From SG8-41 sp963699525 (lineage in GTDB: Bacteria > Pseudomonadota > Gammaproteobacteria > Burkholderiales > SG8-41): a stretch of DNA of 64,000 bases. The translations under genes were made by a program, and so were the position numbers. The stretch is from assembly GCA_963699525.1 (NCBI GenBank), contig CAVOUI010000009.1:248001-312000 (forward strand), read 5' to 3'. Below, piece after piece: positions 49,465 through 59,170 of the stretch (positions are counted from its first letter, which is position 1; every line of letters begins with the position of its first letter). The notes beneath the pieces were generated by a model. That model had not been told where the DNA came from. It searched no databases and saw only the letters and a list, made by a program, of their open reading frames with translations.

Positions 49465-50306
49465 TCAATGCCGGGGCGAAGGCGCAGCGGGCGCGGGCTT
49501 GCGGTAGATCGCGCGGGCGCCATCCCAGGGCGCGGGTCCCGCAAGGGCGCCGGGAAGCGATTCGTGAATGCCGACCACGAGTGCGCCGCCGGGTCGCAGC
49601 GTCGTGACCACCCGCCGCATTACGTCTTCCTGGAGCGTGGGCTCGAAGTAGGTAAGGACCGCATTGCGGCAGAGGATGAGGTCGAACTCGCCTTCCGGAA
49701 CCGCCTGCCGGATGTCCTGCTGCCGGAATTCGATCCTGCGGAATGCGTCGCGGACGCACAGATCCCCGCCGCGCCGTACGAACGCATCCGCGAGAAGCTC
49801 CGGCGGCAGTGCATTGAGGCTGCTCGCTCCGGTAGCAGCCGGCCCGCGCGCGCTCGAGCAGGTGCGTCTCGATGTCGGTCGCGACGATGCGGCACCCGAG
49901 CCCGGGGAAGCGGCTCTGCAGCCGCAGGAGCCACAAGATGGCCAGAGTGTAAGGCTCCTCACCGGATGCGCAGCAGGCGCTCCAGCACTGCGAGTTCCAC
50001 CCGTCCCGCCGCAACGGCAGCCTGGGCGAGCGCGGGCAGCACGTCCTGCTCCAGCGACGCGAAAACCTCGCGATCGCGGTAGAAGCGCGAAATGGGAATG
50101 CGGCAGAAGCCGTCGAGCACATCCCACTCCCCGGGGTGGCTCTCGAGAAAAGCGCGGTAGGCGGCGAGATCCGGCAGCCCGAGCTCGCGCAGTCTTCTCG
50201 CGACTCGCTTGCATACGAGCTTGCGCACCTTGCGGAAGCCTGCCCAGCGCAGGTGCAGCCGCGGCAGCGCCTCCTGCAGGAAGCGGGTGCACTCGGAATC
50301 GGTCAT
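49465..50306 (-). CDS. CheR-type methyltransferase, frame broken twice
   Basis: About 280 residues. N-terminal CheR all-alpha segment (FCRIPISRFYRDREVF), SAM motif WSACCASGEEPYTLA with GEEPYT typical of CheR, ATDIETHLLERARAGCY, then FDLILCRNAVLTYF (post-motif). Two lesions, near 49979 and 49830, each corrected by removing one base. A chemoreceptor methyltransferase with no chemotaxis partner nearby; may methylate an unknown signalling protein. Leftward, 174 bases from the upstream gene. Confidence 0.82.
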
Positions 50307-50480
50307 CAATGTGCACTGATCCGCGGCTTCGCTTCAGTGGCGGGTGATCGCGAGTGCCGCAATAGGATGCCGCGACGCACCAGCGCCGCCTCGAAGTCGG
50401 CGAAGCAGAACCCGCGCACGGATGCCGCCCGCCGAGTTGCCGCAACAGCCGGGCGCAGGACCGCTGCCGCCCGTGGCGCC

Positions 50481-50981
50481 TCATCGCTGCCAGTGCACGC
50501 GCAGCAGGTTCTCCTCGCGGTTGTAGTGGAATTCGAGCCGGCCGCGGAAGGCGCGGTGCACCGCCACTCCAAGGGCCCGCGCGAGATGCGGGTCGGTCGT
50601 GCTGACCATCATGTCTCCGTTCTCGCGCGTGATGTCCATGATCCGCTGCAGCGGATGCTCGGCGCTCGCCCGGCGCTCGATGTGGCGCATGAGCCGAACC
50701 ACCTCCTGGCGGTGGGCGCGCAGGAACTCTCCGGCGAGCATCACGTAACCGGCCGGGAAACGGTCGTGCACCCGGTGGCAGGCTGGACAGCGCGCCTTGT
50801 GGGCTCCCACCGGCGCGGGCAACCGCTGCCATCTGCCATGGTGAAACACCGCCCCGCAGTCTGGACATAAGGTCGGTTCCGCGGGTTTGCCCCACGACTT
50901 GTAGCTGTCGTGCACGAATTCCTGGATGAACACGTTCCGGCGCACGCGCTTGAATCCGGGTAAGGCAGTCTTCGGTTTCAT
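50481..50981 (-). CDS. BCAM0308-family zinc-binding protein
   Basis: 166 residues. Two CxxC pairs (CPDCGAVFHHG and CPACHRVHDRF) forming a zinc knuckle, and the start KPKTALPGFKRVRRN. The rest (REEVVRLMRHIERRASAEHP-like; ITRENGDMMVSTTDPHLAR) is typical of this family, whose role is unknown. It lies upstream of the CheR-type gene; a class II-type FNR box lies 61 bases upstream of its ATG. Confidence 0.75.
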   Translation of the reverse strand: MKPKTALPGFKRVRRNVFIQEFVHDSYKSWGKPAEPTLCPDCGAVFHHGRWQRLPAPVGAHKARCPACHRVHDRFPAGYVMLAGEFLRAHRQEVVRLMRHIERRASAEHPLQRIMDITRENGDMMVSTTDPHLARALGVAVHRAFRGRLEFHYNREENLLRVHWQR

Positions 50982-51041
50982 CGGGGACCTCGCGGTGATG
51001 TGGCGTCACCTCTAGTTGACTCCACCCGTTCCGGAATCGTC

Positions 51042-51055
51042 TTGATGCAGATCAA
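51042..51055 (-). promoter_or_regulatory. FNR box, promoter of the 50481-50981 gene
   Basis: TTGATCTGCATCAA on the minus strand. The bases 36 further (51019-51014, TCAACT) are a weak -10. Start near 51007, leader about 25 bases. Forms a back-to-back pair with the next box. Confidence 0.78.
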
Positions 51056-51079
51056 CACCGGTTGGCAGCCCCACGTTGC

Positions 51080-51093
51080 TTGACGGGGATCAA
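51080..51093 (+). promoter_or_regulatory. FNR box, capA-family gene promoter
   Basis: TTGACGGGGATCAA. TAGAGT at 51116-51121 begins 36 bases after the box start, giving a start near 51128, i.e. at or just before a GTG at 51129. This would be a leaderless or near-leaderless transcript. Confidence 0.8.
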
Positions 51094-51119
51094 GCGCAGG
51101 AAGCGCGCAGGGGGCTAGA

Positions 51120-52256
51120 GTGGCTCGGGTGGATACGATCGGGCTCTTTCTCTGCGGCGACGTGATGATCGGTCGCGGCATCGACCAGATCCTCGCGATC
51201 CCGAGCGACCCGGCACTTCATGAGGGATACCTGGAAAGCGCCGAGGAATACGTCGCGCTCGCCGAAATCCGGAGCGGCACGATTCCCCGCCGCGTGCCGG
51301 ATACCTATATCTGGGGCGAAGCGCTCGCCGAGCTCGAGCGCAGCCGGCCCGATCTGCGCATCGTCAACCTGGAGACGGCGATCACGGTGAGCGGCGAATG
51401 GATACCGAAGGGGATCAACTACCGCATGCATCCCGCCAACGTCGCGTGCCTGTCCGCCGCCGCGATCGACTGCTGCACGCTTGCGAACAATCACGTGCTC
51501 GATTGGGGCGAGCCCGGCTTGATCGAGACGCTCGAGACGCTGGAGCGCGCCGGCATTCGGGTGGCGGGCGCCGGCAGGAACCGCGCCGCCGCCGAAGCGC
51601 CCGCCGTGCTGCCGGTCGGCGGCAAGGGCCGCGTGCTCGTGTTCTCCATGGGCATGGCGAGCAGCGGGGTTCCGCCGCGATGGGCGGCCGGCGCCGTCCG
51701 CCCGGGCGTCGATTACCTTCCCGACCTGTCGCAGCGCTCGGTCGAGTGGATCTCGCGGCGCGTCGAGGAGGTCAAGCGGACGACGGACATCGTTGTGCTC
51801 TCGATACACTGGGGCGCGAACTGGGGCTACGACGTCGCTGACGGCGAGCGCGCCTTCGCCCGGGCGGTCATCGATACGGCGGGCGTGGATCTCGTGCACG
51901 GACATTCGTCGCACCATCCAAAGGGCATCGAGGTCTACCGCGGGCGGCTGATCCTCTACGGCTGCGGCGACTTCATCAACGACTACGAGGGCATCCGGGG
52001 GCACGAGGCCTTTCGCGGAGACCTCGGGCTCATGTACCTGCCGGTGCTTGAAGCGCGAACGGGGCGGCTCGCGCGCCTCGAGATGATCGCAACGCAGATG
52101 AAGCGCTTCCAGGTCCGGCGCGCGGCGGACGCGGACGCCCGGTGGCTATCCGCGATGCTCGACCGGGAAGGGGGCCGCTTCGGGACCGGGAGCGAGTTTC
52201 TGCCGGACGGGCGCATCGAGCTCCGCTGGGAACCGGGCCGCGAGTCCTCGAAATAA
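51120..52256 (+). CDS. CapA-family protein (poly-gamma-glutamate synthesis-like, metallophosphatase fold)
   Basis: 378 residues. CapA / PgsA family: GLFLCGDVMIGRGID, NLETAIT, TLANNHVLDWG, SIHWGANWGYD, VHGHSSHHPKGIEVY, YGCGDFINDYEG. In Bacillus CapA, a related membrane protein, is needed for poly-gamma-glutamate; here there is no signal peptide or membrane helix, and no CapB/CapC. So it may be a phosphoesterase-like enzyme. The start is GTG 51120 with AGGGGG before it, or GTG 51129 if the transcript begins at the FNR-set position. Confidence 0.85.
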   Translation: MARVDTIGLFLCGDVMIGRGIDQILAIPSDPALHEGYLESAEEYVALAEIRSGTIPRRVPDTYIWGEALAELERSRPDLRIVNLETAITVSGEWIPKGINYRMHPANVACLSAAAIDCCTLANNHVLDWGEPGLIETLETLERAGIRVAGAGRNRAAAEAPAVLPVGGKGRVLVFSMGMASSGVPPRWAAGAVRPGVDYLPDLSQRSVEWISRRVEEVKRTTDIVVLSIHWGANWGYDVADGERAFARAVIDTAGVDLVHGHSSHHPKGIEVYRGRLILYGCGDFINDYEGIRGHEAFRGDLGLMYLPVLEARTGRLARLEMIATQMKRFQVRRAADADARWLSAMLDREGGRFGTGSEFLPDGRIELRWEPGRESSK

Positions 52257-52285
52257 GCCCGCTGCGCGCCTTCCATCGGCGCGTC

Positions 52286-54843
52286 TCATCCGGGTGCGGG
52301 GCGGCTCTCCGACCGGAAGAACCGGAGCTTCGCAACTTCGGTGGTCGCCACGTAGACCGCGACGATCAGCACGGCCGCCGCGAGGAGCTGCCAGGGCAGG
52401 GGCACGAAGCCGAATGCGGTCGCGACCGGCCCTGCGTAGGAAATGACGAGCGCGACGGCGCCGACCGCGACCGTCGTCCACAGAAGCAGCCGGCTTGGCC
52501 CGCTGCGCCAAGCCGGACCATGGGTGCGCAGCACCAGCACGACCGCGAGTTCCGTCAGCAGGGAGACGACGAACCATGCGGTCTGGAAGGTCGCTCTCGT
52601 CCGCCTCGAACACTTGCAGCAGCAGGACGAAGGTCAGCAGGTCGAAGACCGTGCTGATCAGCCCGAATACGATCATGAAGCGCCGCACCTCGTTCACGTT
52701 CCAGCGCTGCGCGCGGGCGGTGTGCTCGGCGTCCACGTTGTCGGTCGAGATGGCGATCGAGGGCAGGTCCGAGAGGAAGTTGTTGAGCAGGATCTGCTTG
52801 GCGGCGAGCGGCAGGAACGGCAGCAGCGGCGTCGCGAGCGCCATGCTCACCATGTTGCCGAAATTGGCGCTCGTCGTGATGCTGATGTACTTGAGCGTGT
52901 TGGCGAAGGTAGCGCGGCCGTCTTCCACGCCACGCCGGAGCACGTCGAGGTCGTGCCGCAGCAGCACGACGTCGGCGCTTTCGCGCGCGACGTCCACCGC
53001 TTTTTCGACCGAGATCCCGACGTCGGCGGCATGGAGCGAGGGCGCGTCGTTGATCCCGTCCCCCAGGTAGCCGACGGCGTGCCCGGTCCGCTGCAGGGCC
53101 CGCACGATGCGCTCCTTCTGCTGCGGGTCCACCTCGACGAAGAGGTCGGTACGCTCCGCGAGGTGCCAGAGCGACTCGTCGCGCAGCCTGCCGATCTGCT
53201 CGCCGGTGAGAATCGCCCCGGGATCGAGGCCGATGGCGGCGGCGACGTGCGCGGCGACATACCGGTTGTCGCCGGTGATGACCTTGATGCGGATGCCGAG
53301 CGCGGCGAGGTCGCCTATGGTTCTTCTCGGCGTCGTCCTTGGGCGGATCCAGGAACAGGAGGAAACCCGCGAGCGCCATGCCGCCCTCATCGTCGTGGCC
53401 GTAGCGCTCTTTCGGCGCGGCGCGTTTGGTCGCCACGGCGAGCACGCGAAATCCTTCCATCCCCGTTTGCCGGTAATAGGCGTGCAGGCGCTCGCGCGAC
53501 TCGTCATCCAGCGGCACGAGGGCGTCTTTGCGCGCGACAGTGGTGCAGACAGCGAGCACATTGGCGAACGCCCCCTTGGTGACGATGAGGTGCCGCTCCC
53601 CGTCGCCTTCGTGCGCCGTGACGATCGTGAGCCGCTTGCGGATGAAATCGTAGGGAATCTCGTCCACCTTGCGGTGCCCCGCGGTCGTCATCCCGTTCTT
53701 TTCTCCGGCCGCCACGATCGCGGCGTCCAGCGGGTTTTCGATCCCGGTCTCGAACGCGGCGTTGAGGTACGCGAGCCGCAGCACCTCGGGCGACGCCTTG
53801 GCCTCCGGATTCACCGCGGCATCGAGCGTGATCACGCCCTCGGTGAGCGTGCCGGTCTTGTCGGTACAGAGCACGTCCATGCTGCCCAGGTCCTCGATCG
53901 CCTCGAGGCGCCGCACGATCACGCCGCGGCGCGCCATGGCGCGGGCGCCGTGCGAGAGCGTCACGCTGACGATGGCCGGGAGAAGTTCCGGTGTAATGCC
54001 GACCGCCAGGGCAACGGCGAACAGCAGGGACTCGAACACCGGCCGCCCGAGCATGTGGTTGACCGCCAGCACGAACACCACCATGACCACCATGACGCGC
54101 ACGAGGAGGTAGCCGAACAGCCGCACCCCGCGCGCGAATTCCGTCTCCGGCGCCTGCTCCTGCAGGCGCGAGGCGATTGCACCGAACGGCGGTGTTGCGG
54201 CCCGTCGTCACGACCAGCACCGTTGCCGTCCCGCTGCGCACGGAGGTGCCCGAGAAAGACGCAGTTGGTGCGCCCGGCCATGGGGGTGTCGGCCGGCAGC
54301 GCTCCACGGTGCTTTTCGACGGGGAACGACTCGCCGGTCAGGCTCGCTTCGGTCACGAGGAAGTCCTTCGCTTCGAGGATGACGCCGTCGGCGGGCACAA
54401 GGTTTCCCGCCGCAAGCCGCAGGACATCGCCCGGAACGATCGGTACTCGCAGGGACCGTCAGCAGCGCGCCATCGCGAACTACCTGCACCGTCAGCGCGA
54501 GTCGCCTGCGCAGCGCGGCGACCGCCGTGCTCGCCCGGTATTCCTGCGCGAACCCGAGCAGCGTGCTGCCCAGCACGATGGCAAGAATGATCGATGCCTC
54601 GACCCAGTCACGCAGCACCATCGAAACCAGCGCGCCGAATACGAGGATGAGGACGAGCGGGCTCTCGAACTGCCGCGCGAGGAGCCTCAGCGCGGTGACG
54701 CGCGGCTGGTCCTCCACCGTGTTGGCACCGTGCTGTCGCAGCCGCTGCGCGGCCTCCGCCGCCGTCAGACCGCGGTCACCGCTGCCCATCTCGGCCGTCA
54801 GCTCCGAGGGGTCGCGGCTCCAGTACGGCGTGGGCGAGCTCAC
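52286..54843 (-). CDS. mgtA: magnesium-type P-type ATPase (MgtA/P-IIIB family), frame broken five times
   Basis: About 850 residues when corrected. Actuator TGESFPVEK; phosphorylation site CTDKTGTLTEG; hinge GDGINDAPSLHAADVGISVE; C-terminal membrane block with LNNFLSDLPSIAISTDNVD, the signature of the MgtA group. A K-channel-type Mg import is expected. Lesions near 54447, 54247, 54185, 53325 and 52595 each remove by one base and join otherwise contiguous domains. It starts GTG at 54843, 7 bases past the kinase gene; their order suggests co-transcription. No FNR box directly upstream. Density of lesions is the highest in the window. Confidence 0.85.
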
Positions 54844-54849
54844 TTCGCC

Positions 54850-55896
54850 CTAGCGCAACGGGTGGGCGGCATGGCGGTCCGCCAGTTCCAGGTAGCGCTG
54901 CGCGCGCGCCATCCACTTCCCCTGATCGGCCGGGTCGGGATGGTCCTTGAGGTGCCAGGCCGAGAGCTTCGCGCGCACCATCGCGCGGTAGGCCTTGTAG
55001 AAGCGCACCAGCGCGGCGGGAGGATCGTCGCCGGCCACCTCCCGGTAAGTCTCGAAAGCAACTTCGCCGATCCACCCGGCGCCCGAGTGCTCGCATTCCA
55101 TCGCGAGATACGCGAGCTCGTCGGCGGGGTCCAGCAACCGCCATTCGCGGTTGAACTCGAGGCAGTCGATGAACAGGGGGTCGGGCCCGAGGCAGACGTG
55201 CTCCGGGCGCAGGTCGCCGTGGCACTCGACGATGCGCTGTTCCTTCACGCGGGCGTCGAAGAGCGGCGCCTCGCGCTCCAGGACGGCGAGCTGGTGTGCC
55301 GTCACCGAGCGCACGAGGTCGAGTGGCATCGAGAGCTCCGCAGCGGAAAGCCCGTCCTGATTGGCGCGGATGTCGCGCTCGAAACGCCGCCGGTACTGCG
55401 CCGCGTCCAGGGCGACCGGCTCTGCATGGTGGTAGAACGCGGCCAGCACCAGGGCGAAGCGGCGGACGTCCTGGCGGGCGACGTTGCCGCGGCGTATCGC
55501 GTCGTCGAGCATCCATTGCGCGGGAATCCGCCGCATCTTGACCAGCCACTCCACGACCACGCCGTCGCCGCCCAGCCGCAACGCGCCCTCCCGCGTGACC
55601 GACAGGGGCACGACCTCGAGATACACGTCGCGCGCGAGCCGGCGATTCAGGCGCAGCTCCTCCTCGCAGTCGGCACGGCGGGCTTCGAGCGTGCTGAAAT
55701 CGAGGAAGTCGTAGCGGACCGGCTTCTTGAGCTTCCATGCGTGATGCTCGGTCAGAAACACGCAGGACATGTGGGTCTGCACCACCTCCACGGCCGCGGG
55801 CTTCTCCGGATAGCTCTCGGGGCGGCTGAGGTACGAGACTTTCTCGCGCAGGGTGATCGCGCGCTCGGGTCGCCGCAGTCGTTCGAGCGATTCCAT
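54850..55896 (-). CDS. aminoglycoside phosphotransferase-like kinase
   Basis: 348 residues. Brenner-type kinase site HGDLRPEHV (catalytic Asp) and metal site LFIDCLEFN. The region HHAWKLKKPVRYDFLDFST contains the likely ATP-contacting Lys. In other genomes this protein type can be followed by a P-loop kinase domain, absent here. ATG 55896 chosen as the first Met matching the domain start; no strong ribosome site. Substrate unknown. It precedes mgtA in an apparent operon. Confidence 0.8.
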   Translation of the reverse strand: MESLERLRRPERAITLREKVSYLSRPESYPEKPAAVEVVQTHMSCVFLTEHHAWKLKKPVRYDFLDFSTLEARRADCEEELRLNRRLARDVYLEVVPLSVTREGALRLGGDGVVVEWLVKMRRIPAQWMLDDAIRRGNVARQDVRRFALVLAAFYHHAEPVALDAAQYRRRFERDIRANQDGLSAAELSMPLDLVRSVTAHQLAVLEREAPLFDARVKEQRIVECHGDLRPEHVCLGPDPLFIDCLEFNREWRLLDPADELAYLAMECEHSGAGWIGEVAFETYREVAGDDPPAALVRFYKAYRAMVRAKLSAWHLKDHPDPADQGKWMARAQRYLELADRHAAHPLR

Positions 55897-56075
55897 AAGG
55901 CGATGGTAGCGTATCCCACTGAGTGCCGGCGCGAGCGCTCCCGCCATGGATCGGTCCGGCACGGAATGGCCGTATCGAGGTTTGGGTATACTTTCGGACG
56001 TGAAAACTCGGAAACAAGCGCGAAAGGCACCTAGCCGGCAAGCGGCGCGCGACTAGCGAGTCGCTGTACTCCGCG

Positions 56076-57123
56076 ATGGTGGAATCGGCGATGGACGCCA
56101 TCATCACGGTGGACAAGCGCCAGCATATCGTCGTGTTCAACGCGGCGGCGGAGCGGATCTTCCGGTGCAAGGCGGCGGACGCGGTGGGCAGCCCTCTCGA
56201 TCGCTTCATCCCGGAGCGCTTCCGCACCGCGCACCGCGCCCACGTCGAGCGCTTCGCCTCGACCGGCGCCACCGGGCGCCGCATGGGGAGCGACATGGTG
56301 CTCTACGGACTGCGCGCGGATGGCGAGGAATTCCCGATCGAAGCGTCTATTTCACACGCCCGGTACGGCGGCAAGGAGCTGTTCACCGTGGTCTTGCGCG
56401 ACGTCTCGGCGCGCGTGAAGGCAGTGTCGGAGCTCGAGCACTCGCACAACCAGTTGCAGGAGCTCTACCGCCAGATGCACGAAGTGCGCGAGGCGGAACG
56501 CGTGCGCATCGCGCGCGAGCTGCACGACGAGCTGGCGCAGTGGCTGACCGCGCTGAAGATGGATGCGTCCTGGCTCGCCGGCCGGGTCGCGCCGGAAGAC
56601 GACAAGGTGCGGGAGAAATTCGAGCGCATGAAGGGGCTCGTGGACTCGACGGTCGCCTCGGTGCGCCGCCTGGCGCACGATCTGCGCCCCGCGATGCTCG
56701 ACGACCTCGGGCTGGTTGCCGCCGTCGAGCACCTGCTGCACGAGTTCTCGCAGCGCTCCGGCATCGTCGTCGGCCTGGACACCGGCACGGGCGAGATCGA
56801 TTTCAGGGAACCGCTTGCCACCGCGGTCTACCGCATGGTGCAGGAGGCGCTCACCAACGTCGCGCGCCACGCGCGGGCGACGGAGGTCCGGGTGGCGATG
56901 CGCGTCGACGGACAACCGGCTGATCGTGTCGGCATGGGACAACGGCATCGGGATCAGCGCCGCGCGGCTGCAGAGCGGAAAGTCGCTCGGCATCCTCGGC
57001 ATCAAGGAGCGCGCCCGCACGCTCGGGGGCGGGGCGGATGTCTACAGCCCGGCGGAAGGCGGCACCGTGGTGGAGATCAAGATCCCGGTGCAGCAGTATG
57101 GTGGCACGGGGGAGCGGGCGTGA
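56076..57123 (+). CDS. PAS-domain histidine kinase (NarX/HisKA_3 type), frame broken once
   Basis: About 349 residues. PAS domain at 1-115 (DAIITVDKRQHIVVFNAAAERIF), dimerisation helix with phosphoacceptor in ARELHDELAQWL (H150), HATPase_c with NVARHARATEV and DNGIGI. No membrane segment; so soluble, sensing inside the cell. The frame breaks near 56912 (GACGGAC, one extra base); the corrected reading is MRVDDNRLIVSAWDNG. In-frame residues before ATG 56076 look protein-like; a GTG at 56000 and an extra base near 56053 may make the true start earlier. Overlaps the NarL-type regulator (GTGA). Confidence 0.88.
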
Positions 57124-57773
57124 TCCGGGTGCTGCTCGCGGACGACCATGCCATCGTGCGCGCGGGCCTGAAGGAAATCCTCGCCGACACCGGCGACATC
57201 GAGGTCGCGGCGGAGGCGACCAACGGGCAGGATGTGATGGCACAGATTCGCGCCCGCGACTTCGATGTGGCGGTGCTCGACATGTCCATGCCCGGCCGGA
57301 GCGGCATCGAGCTGATCAAGCAGGTGAAGGACGAGAAGCCAAAGCTGCGCATCCTCATACTCACCATGCACAGCGAGCAGCAGTATGCCGTGCGGGCGCT
57401 CAAGGCGGGTGCCTCGGGCTTCCTCACGAAGGAGGCCGCTGCCGACCAGCTGGTGGCCGCGATCCGCAAGATCGCCGGCGGCGGCGCCTACATCAGCCCC
57501 GAAACCGCGGAACGCCTCGTGCTCGATGCCGCGCCGCGGGCCGAATCCGCGCCCCACACGCTGCTTTCCGACCGCGAATTCCAGGTATTGCAGATGATCG
57601 CCGGCGGCAAGACGGTGGGCGAGATCGCGAAGAGGCTGTCGCTCTCCGTCAAGACCGTAAGCACCCACAAGACCCGGATCCTGCACAAGATGGGCCTCGC
57701 CAACCAGGCGGAGCTGATCCGCTACGCCCTCGAGCACAAGCTCCTCGACGAATCAGGCCGCTCCTCTGCCTGA
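57120..57773 (+). CDS. NarL/FixJ-type response regulator
   Basis: 217 residues. Receiver domain with phosphoacceptor D54 (DVAVLDMSMPG), Lys in GFLTKEA, then the LuxR-type helix-turn-helix (LSDREFQVLQMIAGGKTVGEIAKRL, SVKTVSTHK). GTG start overlaps the kinase stop by 4 bases. Forms a two-component pair with the upstream PAS kinase. The inverted repeats at 57781-57820 just downstream may be its binding site. Confidence 0.93.
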   Translation: MIRVLLADDHAIVRAGLKEILADTGDIEVAAEATNGQDVMAQIRARDFDVAVLDMSMPGRSGIELIKQVKDEKPKLRILILTMHSEQQYAVRALKAGASGFLTKEAAADQLVAAIRKIAGGGAYISPETAERLVLDAAPRAESAPHTLLSDREFQVLQMIAGGKTVGEIAKRLSLSVKTVSTHKTRILHKMGLANQAELIRYALEHKLLDESGRSSA

Positions 57774-57780
57774 ACCTCCG

Positions 57781-57820
57781 GTGTAGGAGGATTCCTACGC
57801 CGCTTCGCCGTTTCCTACAC
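57781..57820 (+). promoter_or_regulatory. nested inverted repeats, candidate NarL-type operator
   Basis: GTGTAGGA (57781-57788) is repeated inverted as TCCTACAC (57813-57820), with a closer copy TCCTAC (57793-57798) forming the 6-base palindrome GTAGGA-N4-TCCTAC. It lies between the two regulator genes. No T-run follows, so not a terminator. Likely operator for a NarL-type regulator. Confidence 0.55.
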
Positions 57821-57911
57821 CCCGTTTCAGACTGGCGCCGATAGCGGGCCGCGCGCTGCGCTGCGCATACTGCCTGCCATGAACACCTATAACTACATGG
57901 CGGGCGCCGAC

Positions 57912-58280
57912 ATGAAAGTCTTCGTGGTGGAGGATTCGGCCGCCGTTCGGGAGCGCCTTCTGGAGATGCTGCAGGAGGTCGAGGATGTCGAGGTGGTGGG
58001 CGAAGCCGAAGCCTTCGACGCGGCGGTTGCCGGCATCATCAGGACCCGCCCGGACGTCGCGGTCCTCGATATCAAGCTCGCCGACGAGCGCGGCAGCGGG
58101 ATCGACGTTCTCGCCGAGGTGAAAAAGGTGCTGCCGGGGATGCGGGCGATCGTGCTGAGCAACTACGCCACGCCCCAGCACATGAAGGCGAGCGCCGACG
58201 CCGGCGCCGAATTCTTTCTCGACAAGTCCGCGGATTTCGAGCGCATCGCCGAGATCCTGGAGCAGATGAAGGGCGAATGA
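57912..58280 (+). CDS. single-domain response regulator (CheY-like)
   Basis: 122 residues from ATG 57912; ATGs at 57879 and 57897 are in frame. Receiver with acidic pocket (VEDS), phosphoacceptor D53 (AVLDIKLADERGSG) and Lys in FLDKSAD. No output domain, so it works by protein contact or as a phosphate sink. Stop overlaps the fnr start (ATGA). Confidence 0.86.
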   Translation: MKVFVVEDSAAVRERLLEMLQEVEDVEVVGEAEAFDAAVAGIIRTRPDVAVLDIKLADERGSGIDVLAEVKKVLPGMRAIVLSNYATPQHMKASADAGAEFFLDKSADFERIAEILEQMKGE

Positions 58281-59125
58281 AGCGCCCCTCGAGCATGACC
58301 GATTCGATCCCTGAACAAGCGATGATGGAGGAAGCCATGTTGCAGAACGTCGTGATGTCACAGCCGATTCCGATTCTTCCCGTCAGGACGCGGTCCCCGG
58401 CGACGGTCCGCGCCGTGCCGGCCCCGGCAAGCGCGGGTTCCTGCGCATCCTGCTGTGTGCAGGGGGTGTGCCTGCCCTGCGGCCTCAGCGGATCCGATCT
58501 GCGGCGCTTCAGCGACATCGCCACCGCCAAGCGGCGCGTGCCGCGCGGGACTTCGCTCTACCACAACGGCGACCGCCTGGAATCGCTCTACGCGGTGCGC
58601 AGCGGCGCCTTCAAGACCGTCGGCGTCTCGCGCGACGGAGCCGAGAAGGTCACCGGGTTCCACCTGCCGGGGGAGCTGCTCGGTCTCGATGCGATCGGCG
58701 CAAACCGCCACGACTACAGCGCAGTCGCGCTCGAGGACAGCGAGGTGTGCGTCGTTCCCTTCGCGCAGCTCGAGCAGGCGGCGCTCACGCTCCCGGCGCT
58801 GCAGCACCAGCTGCTGCGGCTGCTCTCGGCCGACATCTCGCGCGACCACGGCCTGATGCTGCTGCTGGGCAGCATGACCGCCGAGCAGCGGCTCGCGGCC
58901 TTCCTGATGTCGCTGTCACGGCGCCACCAGCGCCTGGGCTTCGCCGCCGACCGCTTCATGCTGCGCATGACCCGCGAGGAAATCGGCAACTACCTCGGGC
59001 TGACCCTGGAGACGGTGAGCCGGCTCCTGTCGCGGTTCCAGCGCGAGGAGCTGATCGCGGTGCACCAGCGCGACGTCGAGCTCCGGAACACGGTCCGCCT
59101 GATGGAGATGGTGGGGCACTGGTAA
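58277..59125 (+). CDS. fnr: FNR-type oxygen-sensing transcription regulator
   Basis: 282 residues. N-terminal cluster C56-x2-C59-x5-C65 with C158 in SEVCVVPF corresponds to the four 4Fe-4S ligands of E. coli FNR (C20, C23, C29, C122). cNMP-type barrel (GDRLESLYAVRSGAFK) and DNA-recognition helix with E245-x2-S248-R249 in LETVSRLL, the residues that read TTGAT. Predicted to dimerise and activate when oxygen is absent, at the fourteen sites listed. The long N-terminal extension of about 50 residues is unusual. Coupled to the receiver gene upstream. Confidence 0.96.
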   Translation: MKRPSSMTDSIPEQAMMEEAMLQNVVMSQPIPILPVRTRSPATVRAVPAPASAGSCASCCVQGVCLPCGLSGSDLRRFSDIATAKRRVPRGTSLYHNGDRLESLYAVRSGAFKTVGVSRDGAEKVTGFHLPGELLGLDAIGANRHDYSAVALEDSEVCVVPFAQLEQAALTLPALQHQLLRLLSADISRDHGLMLLLGSMTAEQRLAAFLMSLSRRHQRLGFAADRFMLRMTREEIGNYLGLTLETVSRLLSRFQREELIAVHQRDVELRNTVRLMEMVGHW

Positions 59126-59170
59126 GGAAACTCTTCACTCACCCCGTACCCTCCTCCACGGGGTGCCCTG

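Noticed and set aside
49001..50122. 373-codon frame over the CheR region
   Set aside because: Only its middle piece (GEEPYTLAILWLLRL) is CheR; the rest is an out-of-frame read beyond the second lesion.
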